DNA of 11,367 nucleotides, taken from the NCBI GenBank assembly GCA_964528095.1, contig CAZGSG010000189.1, positions 1-11,367 of the forward strand. The letters are read 5' to 3'. The notes beneath the pieces are model-generated. The model worked only from the letters and a program-made list of their open reading frames with translations. It was not told the DNA's origin and did no database searches. Numbering within the stretch: the first letter of the stretch is position 1; each line of letters begins with the position of its first letter. Made by a program: the position numbers and the translations under genes. Origin of the DNA: CAZGSG01 sp964528095 (GTDB taxonomy: Bacteria > Bacteroidota > Bacteroidia > Chitinophagales > Chitinophagaceae). This document shows positions 6,798-11,367 of this stretch, in pieces.

Positions 6798-8036
6798 TTA
6801 ATTATCTGAAAGTGGTTCTGCGAGGGCCGTGGCTTTTTTCCTGTCGAGGCCGGAAAAAAGAAAATAGCTCATAATAAGGCTTGCGACCAGCACGATGATG
6901 CTAAGGTATCCCAGCCATTCATACCGGTATATTTTACCGCTCTTGTCGTTGTACACGATATACCCGGCAATGGCTGAAGCCAGGCCTGTTCCTATCTGTT
7001 GTACGCAGCCATTAAAGCTCATAAAACTTCCCCGTTGTTCCGGCTTTACCACTTCGCTGATCATCGCCTGTGCAGTGAGTGCTCTTCCTGTTGCGAAGAT
7101 GAACCAAAGGGCAAAGAACAGGAGCACCACCCAGAATGGAACCACAGGCATCCGGGTGATAATTAATACCATGAACAGGGAAAGAAATACAGATAACGCG
7201 AACACAGGTAATTTTCCTTTTTTATCCGATAGTCTTCCCAATAAGATAGCAGCCAGTAAAGAAGCGGCTCCACCGGCGAGATAGATTGTTGGAATTAATG
7301 ATTTGGAATACCCCTTATTAAACTCCATATAAGGAGTAATGAATGGGATGATCAGGAAATGTCCCATCATCAGCAGGCAGGAAAAAAGCAATGCCGAACG
7401 TTGCGCTCTTGTATTGAGGATCTTTTTCAACAGATCGAGCGGCGCTGTTTTAACTTCTTTATTGATATGTCCCGCCATCGAGGGAATATATTTTATAACA
7501 AAGGGGATCATCACCACACCCACAATACCCACAAATAAAAAAGGCACATGCCAGTCCTCTTTGAAAATATTGGTGAGGTACAGGGAAAAAGGCACGCCAA
7601 GTATCGATGCAATGGCAAAGGAAGCTGTGACCGATGACATCGCTTTTCCTCTTCTGTCGTAGGGAAAAATATCGGCAATGATGGCCAGCACCTGCGCGCC
7701 AATAATACCGCCAAATATGCCGGCGATGACGCGGGTGAACAGCAGCATCTCGTAACTGGTAGCAAACCCGCAGGCAATGGTACCCGTTAAAAATCCAACA
7801 AAGGATACCAGCAATACTTTTTTCCGGTCCAGCTTATCAACAATAAAAGCGGTAATGAACCCCGATATTGCGGCACTGATCGAATAAGAACTGACGAGAT
7901 AACTGAAATGTTTGGCCGAAACATGAAAATACGGCACGAGATAATTATTCAGCGGGATCATGATCATGAAATCAAGAAAATGCGTGAAGTTCAGACTGGC
8001 CAGCAGAAAAAGTATGATCCGTTCGTTTTTTGTCAT
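6798..8036 (-). CDS. MFS transporter, DHA1 drug/sugar efflux type
   Basis: This gene encodes 412 residues, the usual size for a 12-helix major facilitator superfamily antiporter of the inner membrane. The hydrophobic segments are spaced as 6 + 6 with a central cytoplasmic loop at about 185-212. Signature motifs: motif A between helices 2 and 3 (VDKLDRKKVLL, residues 66-76), its second-half counterpart GRLSDKKGK (267-275), the motif B arginine in TRVIAGIFGG (Arg102), PYDRRGKAMS (125-134), and PEQRGSFMSFN (332-342), which marks the DHA1 group annotated as AraJ-like efflux permeases. It probably exports a small hydrophobic or sugar-like compound by proton antiport; the substrate is not predictable. 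No regulator gene is adjacent. A possible promoter lies just upstream. The gene is complete. Confidence 0.92.
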   Translation of the reverse strand: MTKNERIILFLLASLNFTHFLDFMIMIPLNNYLVPYFHVSAKHFSYLVSSYSISAAISGFITAFIVDKLDRKKVLLVSFVGFLTGTIACGFATSYEMLLFTRVIAGIFGGIIGAQVLAIIADIFPYDRRGKAMSSVTASFAIASILGVPFSLYLTNIFKEDWHVPFLFVGIVGVVMIPFVIKYIPSMAGHINKEVKTAPLDLLKKILNTRAQRSALLFSCLLMMGHFLIIPFITPYMEFNKGYSKSLIPTIYLAGGAASLLAAILLGRLSDKKGKLPVFALSVFLSLFMVLIITRMPVVPFWVVLLFFALWFIFATGRALTAQAMISEVVKPEQRGSFMSFNGCVQQIGTGLASAIAGYIVYNDKSGKIYRYEWLGYLSIIVLVASLIMSYFLFSGLDRKKATALAEPLSDN

Positions 8037-8392
8037 TAGGTTCTAAGCTGCGCAAATGTCGGGAATATTGGGGGAAAATGACGCAACGATAGAGCCAGCC
8101 TGTTGACAACATAGGCTGCCTGCTCCTTCATGTTATTTTATTGGCACAAGTGGTTCCCGATCCGTTTTGAGAGTCCCGCCATTCTCCAATTAATGACCGC
8201 CTGTTTTGGGGTTTGCTCTAAATACAGGAAAAAAAATAGACAGGAACCTTGCATTAACAGATATACAACGCAAACAATATTTATCGTTAATTATTTGCTC
8301 CAAAAATCATCGAACTTATTAAAACAACTTTCCCACATACTGGTAAAGCGCCTCCACATTTGCGACTGAAGTATCAGAAACAATAACAATCC
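8037..8392. other. gene-free gap upstream of the MFS gene
   Basis: This 356-bp gap lies between two genes on the same strand. It holds the possible MFS promoter and one weak inverted repeat: CAGCCT (8096-8101) and AGGCTG (8113-8118), enclosing GTTG-A-CAAC, which might be an operator. An open frame at 8130-8369 (+) has no credible start context, composition or family resemblance. I see no convincing terminator for the upstream lipoprotein gene and no RNA gene. Confidence 0.5.
8053..8086 (-). promoter_or_regulatory. possible promoter of the MFS gene
   Basis: On the minus strand GACATTTG (8053-8060) matches TAnnTTTG except for the first base, with TTG (8084-8086) 23 bases upstream as a -33 candidate. 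The distance to the ATG is short (16 bases from the -7 box), leaving almost no leader. This is weak support. Confidence 0.3.
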
Positions 8393-9307
8393 TTACGGCT
8401 TCGGCGCCGCCAGCATACCCTGCACTGCCACAGGCCAGATCCCCGGCGCGCCAAAACTCACCCCTTTATTAGATCCTCTCACTCTGTTGTCTGCACCAAA
8501 ATTATACATCGGCCATCCCTTATAGGTTAGTTGTTTTCTTCCAAAAACTGTAATCGACCCAAACAGTGTTTTATCAAGTGTGGATGGCACAACGACCTGG
8601 TCCTTTTCATAGATCGGCCAGGTGGTATTGTCGGAAAAATCAGCTCTGGTGAATTTATTGATATTAAAACTATCTTTCGAGAAACGATAAATCGTTGTAC
8701 CGTTAGGATCTGAAAAATAAAGCGTCTTACCGATGCCTTCCGTATAATCGCTTTTATAATTCCTGCCGTCCTGCCCTACCAGTTGCGCATTGATCAGCCG
8801 GATCGTATAGTCAGGCTTGGCCACATGCCAGAAACCGGCAATTCCTTCACCCCTGATCTCACCGGCATTTTCCCGCTGATTTGCCCCGGCAGTTACAGGT
8901 GCATAATGATACAGTGGCCAGCTCTTATAGGTAGTTTGTTTTACGCCGGCTGCCGTTGTGATCGTGCTGAAATCTGCTATATCCAATCCAATCCCCAATT
9001 TTTCCTGTACCAGGTTATCACCGGCATAATAGACAGGCCATAATGTTGTACAGCCTCCCGTACAATTATTCAGTCCATCAGCATCATTCGCGAAACTGTA
9101 TACAGTAAAGCCGAGGCTATCGGCGAGATAGTTGCCAACAACTGCATTGCTCATCAGGGTTATAGTTGGTTGTTTTACCGGAACAATATCGTTGTCTGAT
9201 TCGCAGGAGCTAAAAACCACTGAGCAGGCTATAAGTATGCCAAGCCAGTGAAATGTATTTATTCTTTTTGCAGAAAAGGTCTTTCCCGTTGGTTTTGTGT
9301 TTTGCAT
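8393..9307 (-). CDS. lipoprotein with two Lipoprotein_15 (COG4315) repeats
   Basis: This gene encodes 304 residues. A long basic N-region (1-20) is followed by a hydrophobic core and a lipobox with cysteine 35 (FSSC-ESDND), giving an anchored lipoprotein. The only in-frame ATG compatible with the signal is at 9307. The mature part has two copies of the PF03640 'secreted repeat of unknown function' unit. Copy 1 (about 54-163) has GFTVYSF, the NCTGGCTTLWP cysteine pair (Cys82, Cys86) and TYKSWPLYHY. Copy 2 (about 177-294) has GKTLYFS, NTTWPIY, TYKGWPMYNF and a closing GIWPV matching the GFWHV of copy 1. Copy 2 has no cysteines at the positions of the pair. The family is widespread in envelopes and its biochemical role is unknown; a redox or surface-binding role is sometimes suggested. 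It appears to be a single-gene unit with an inverted repeat in its upstream region. Confidence 0.88.
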   Translation of the reverse strand: MQNTKPTGKTFSAKRINTFHWLGILIACSVVFSSCESDNDIVPVKQPTITLMSNAVVGNYLADSLGFTVYSFANDADGLNNCTGGCTTLWPVYYAGDNLVQEKLGIGLDIADFSTITTAAGVKQTTYKSWPLYHYAPVTAGANQRENAGEIRGEGIAGFWHVAKPDYTIRLINAQLVGQDGRNYKSDYTEGIGKTLYFSDPNGTTIYRFSKDSFNINKFTRADFSDNTTWPIYEKDQVVVPSTLDKTLFGSITVFGRKQLTYKGWPMYNFGADNRVRGSNKGVSFGAPGIWPVAVQGMLAAPKP

Positions 9308-9367
9308 AAGTAGTGTTTAAAATGAAAATACCGGTACAAACTTTAATCGTTGAGCAGGTGGCTGCGG

Positions 9368-9406
9368 GTTGCCTTGCAGGTCTTATTTAATGCAAATGTT
9401 GGCAAC
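9368..9406 (-). promoter_or_regulatory. inverted repeat upstream of the Lipoprotein_15 gene
   Basis: GTTGCC-TTGCA (9368-9378) is matched by TGCAA (9391-9395) and GGCAAC (9401-9406), giving an 11-bp interrupted stem with a 5-base bulge and a 12-base loop. It lies 61-99 bases upstream of the lipoprotein ATG at 9307. It could be an operator or a fold in the 5' leader. No T-tract follows on either strand. No convincing promoter box sits next to it; TATATTTG (9469-9476, minus strand) is a perfect -7 match, but distant and without a -33 partner. Confidence 0.35.
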
Positions 9407-9536
9407 TGGTCTTGGAATCGATACTATAACAGGACATATATGAAAAAGACACTCTTTTTTTTTGGATACAAATATATGGCTGCGGGAAGATCCGGAAGCG
9501 GTGGTTAGCCCTTTGTACATCTCAGCAATTTCTCGT

Positions 9537-9576
9537 AAAAAAAATCGCTGCGAGAACTTATTATTCCCGCAGCGAT
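9537..9576 (-). terminator. intrinsic terminator of the small membrane protein gene
   Basis: Read on the minus strand, ATCGCTGCG (complement of 9568-9576) pairs with CGCAGCGAT (complement of 9544-9552). The 15-base loop can add three more pairs. A run of Ts follows (complement of the A tract 9537-9544). It lies 26 bases after the stop codon of the 9603-10025 gene and fits the end of a DUF1080/membrane-protein transcript. Confidence 0.88.
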
Positions 9577-9602
9577 AGTAAAATATGATTTATTCCAACT
9601 GG

Positions 9603-10025
9603 TTACGAACCCTGGCTGGGTTGCAGAAAAAATGACCAGGCGATTAATATAGTCATCATAATAGCTATTGAAATAATCAGCGTTTTATACGCCAGTTTTA
9701 AATCACCAACAAGTTGGCGCATACCAGCATCCGGTATCCCTTTTATCTCTTCTTTCTTAATAGCCAGCACATTTACCGATCTTAATCCGTGCTTATAAAA
9801 CATACGTTCCACCACACGTTTTTGATATAACCCAGCATGATTTGACTGGAGATAATCAGAAAGCAGGTACATTTTTCTGTAAACAACAATAATAAAAACA
9901 AGCGCAGATAATACAGGAAAGAATACCACATATTCCAGCCTTTCTCTCCCGGCTAAAAACATATAAGCAAGCGCCAGGCAAAGAAATAAAATCTGAAAAA
10001 TAATATACCGGCTTAATAACCGCAT
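9603..10025 (-). CDS. small three-helix membrane protein of unknown function
   Basis: This gene encodes 140 residues. Three hydrophobic segments are visible: about 6-25, 31-49 and 111-134. The first two form a hairpin near the N-terminus. The middle region (50-110) is soluble and basic (YRKMYLLSDYL, QKRVVERMFYKHG), probably cytoplasmic by the positive-inside rule. There is no lipobox, catalytic motif or cysteine cluster, and I do not recognise the family. The C-terminus ends shortly after the last helix (FFLQPSQGS). The gene begins 49 bp after the stop of the DUF1080 gene on the same strand, with no terminator or good promoter between them, and is followed by an intrinsic terminator. It may therefore be the last gene of an operon with the DUF1080 gene, though no functional link can be read from the sequence. 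Confidence 0.75.
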   Translation of the reverse strand: MRLLSRYIIFQILFLCLALAYMFLAGRERLEYVVFFPVLSALVFIIVVYRKMYLLSDYLQSNHAGLYQKRVVERMFYKHGLRSVNVLAIKKEEIKGIPDAGMRQLVGDLKLAYKTLIISIAIMMTILIAWSFFLQPSQGS

Positions 10026-10074
10026 ATACTTTCATTGTTGGTAAAAAAACTGCGTTGTATATCTTTTATGCCCT

Positions 10075-11367
10075 TTATTTTAATACTTTAATTTTTACAC
10101 TCCGGTAACTCACTGCATCACCATGGTCCTGCAACAGGATATGTCCTTGCTTCGCCTCACCGAAATCTTTCCAGTCTTTGTATTTGCTCATTGCTACCAG
10201 CGCCCTAAAAGCTGCTGAACCACGATCATATTCCAGTACTTTGATACCATTCAGGTAATGCTCTACATGATTGTTGGGATATACGATCACCCGTGCTTTA
10301 TTCCACTGGCCTGGCTGACGGATAAATCGTTTTTCTTTTTTGGCTTTGATCAGATCATATAAAGAAGCCATTGTCCGATTACCATCCCTGCCCAGCTTGG
10401 CATCAGGATGCAGGCTATCATCCAGCACCTGGTATTCCAACCCGATTGCGGAACCTTTATTATTTTCTGATAAGGTCACAAAATATTTCACCCCGCTGTT
10501 TGCACCAGGTGTCAACTTAAAGTCAAAGGAAAGATCGAATGCTGCAAACTGTTCATTGGTTACTATATCACCACCATTAGTAGATTCAGCGCCGCCTGAA
10601 GGCAATACACTCAGTAATCCATCTTTTATCTCCCAGCCTTTCTCAGGAAAGCCCGGTTTGTAAGCACCTTTCCAGCCTGTGCTTGTTTTTCCGTCGAACA
10701 ATAATCTCCATCCTTCTTTCTTCTCATATTCTGTTAATGTATTTTTGTTGAGATTTACAACATATATCCCCGGCATAACAGCGAGGGTTTTATTCCCTTC
10801 TATTTTCTGTACACGAATGTTTTTAAAATAAACCTTTTCTCCCACCTCTTCTTCTGTACCGATCCCATCCACCTGTAATGCGATCAATCCCTGGTTTTTT
10901 AACAGCGTATCAGAAAGATAAGATACTGCCATACCGTTTAGCCATGTTTTTACCTCATTGCCTTTACATTCAATACGAACAGTATTATAAGTATTAAGTT
11001 GAAATGCCTTTTGCGCTCGTTGGTTTAGCGACACAGGATATAACCAATCTCTCCTGCCTTCATCATAAATACCGCCGCTCCATGCACGTCGCGAAGGATC
11101 TATTTCAAATTGGTAGCCATACACACGACCATTCTTATATTCGGGTTTGCTTTCACTGCGAAATTGCACACCGGAGTTCATATCCTGCTCAAGCAGAAAT
11201 TCAAACTCAAGAATAAAATCACCATATTCTTTTTCTGTTGCTAAAAATGAATTAGGCTCTCCATATACAGTTGTGCCGGTAATGGTGCCATTCACCACTT
11301 CAAACTTAGCATGACCATTCAATGGCTTCCAGCCTTTCAGATCTTTTCCATTAAATAGTTCTTGCGA
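10075..11367 (-). CDS. two-domain DUF1080 protein (3-keto-glycoside hydrolase-like), 5' end missing
   Basis: The visible part is 430 residues. The frame stays open to the right edge of the window, and the codons between 11323 and 11367 read SQELFNGKDLKGWKP, a typical DUF1080 domain opening, so the true start and any signal peptide lie outside. Two tandem PF06439 domains (concanavalin-like beta-sandwich, '3-keto-disaccharide hydrolase') are present. The first runs from the edge to about residue 190, with FLLEQDMNSGVQFRS and ending in VYFKNIRVQKIEG. The second runs from LLFDGKTSTGW (about 222) to the C-terminus, with LTPGANSGVKYFV, GLEYQVLDD and the family-typical GHILLQDHGDAVSYRSVKIK near the end. 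Family members act on 3-keto sugars made by GFO/IDH-type oxidoreductases in the periplasm of Bacteroidota; that role here is inferred from the family. No such oxidoreductase gene is in view, although the upstream side is cut off. Confidence 0.9.
   Translation of the reverse strand, partial: SQELFNGKDLKGWKPLNGHAKFEVVNGTITGTTVYGEPNSFLATEKEYGDFILEFEFLLEQDMNSGVQFRSESKPEYKNGRVYGYQFEIDPSRRAWSGGIYDEGRRDWLYPVSLNQRAQKAFQLNTYNTVRIECKGNEVKTWLNGMAVSYLSDTLLKNQGLIALQVDGIGTEEEVGEKVYFKNIRVQKIEGNKTLAVMPGIYVVNLNKNTLTEYEKKEGWRLLFDGKTSTGWKGAYKPGFPEKGWEIKDGLLSVLPSGGAESTNGGDIVTNEQFAAFDLSFDFKLTPGANSGVKYFVTLSENNKGSAIGLEYQVLDDSLHPDAKLGRDGNRTMASLYDLIKAKKEKRFIRQPGQWNKARVIVYPNNHVEHYLNGIKVLEYDRGSAAFRALVAMSKYKDWKDFGEAKQGHILLQDHGDAVSYRSVKIKVLK

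Noticed and set aside
8130..8369. 79-residue open frame on the plus strand
   Set aside because: No leader, signal or recognisable pattern. The composition looks like translated non-coding A/T-rich DNA, and it lies in a promoter-bearing gap.
9359..9486. Direct repeat TGGCTGCGGG at 9359-9368 and 9477-9486
   Set aside because: Only 10 bases with no shared flanks; probably chance.
9440..9508. Tiny frame starting MKKTLFFF
   Set aside because: Only 22 codons; the hydrophobic start comes from a poly-T run and no further export signal or conserved peptide is seen.
11320..11322. TTG as start codon of the DUF1080 gene
   Set aside because: The upstream in-frame codons to the window edge encode the typical domain opening (LFNGKDLKGW), so the gene continues beyond the window.

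Overview
The window looks like chromosomal DNA from a Bacteroidota member, most likely close to the Chitinophagaceae (Chitinophaga/Niastella type). The reasons are candidate promoters with the TAnnTTTG -7 box typical of this phylum, starts without clear Shine-Dalgarno sequences, A/T-rich leaders, several SPII-type lipoproteins, and a secreted two-domain DUF1080 protein. The genus is inferred; no rRNA or other phylogenetic marker apart from S20 is present.

Layout: (1) 69-557 (+) is a small exported protein of unknown function. (2) 565-695 is a palindromic dispersed-repeat element lying in the gap between two convergent genes. (3) 722-3511 (-) is the E1 component of 2-oxoglutarate dehydrogenase (sucA), with no E2 gene directly downstream. 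(4) 3759-4019 (+) is ribosomal protein S20 (rpsT), divergent from sucA, with a clear intrinsic terminator. (5) 4111-4321 is a 211-bp non-coding near-palindrome with perfect 39-bp terminal inverted repeats and a strong central hairpin; it is the most unusual object here. (6) 4375-6102 (+) is an exported M14-family zinc carboxypeptidase-like protein, ending at a bidirectional terminator. (7) 6244-6723 (-) is a small helical lipoprotein. (8) 6798-8036 (-) is a DHA1-type MFS exporter. (9) 8393-9307 (-) is a lipoprotein with two copies of the Lipoprotein_15 (COG4315) repeat. (10) 9603-10025 (-) is a small three-helix membrane protein. (11) 10075-11367 (-) is a secreted-type protein with two DUF1080 domains, cut by the right edge of the window.

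The genes do not form one pathway. Two are core housekeeping genes (TCA cycle, ribosome). The rest are cell-envelope functions: peptide trimming, efflux, lipoproteins and sugar-derivative cleavage. Most genes appear to be single transcription units with their own signals. The 10075 and 9603 genes, 49 bp apart on the same strand with a shared terminator after the second, are the one likely operon visible. I found no CRISPR array, tRNA, rRNA, phage gene, transposase or toxin-antitoxin pair, and no clearly new multi-gene system. The items worth following are the two families of palindromic elements and the stand-alone sucA.
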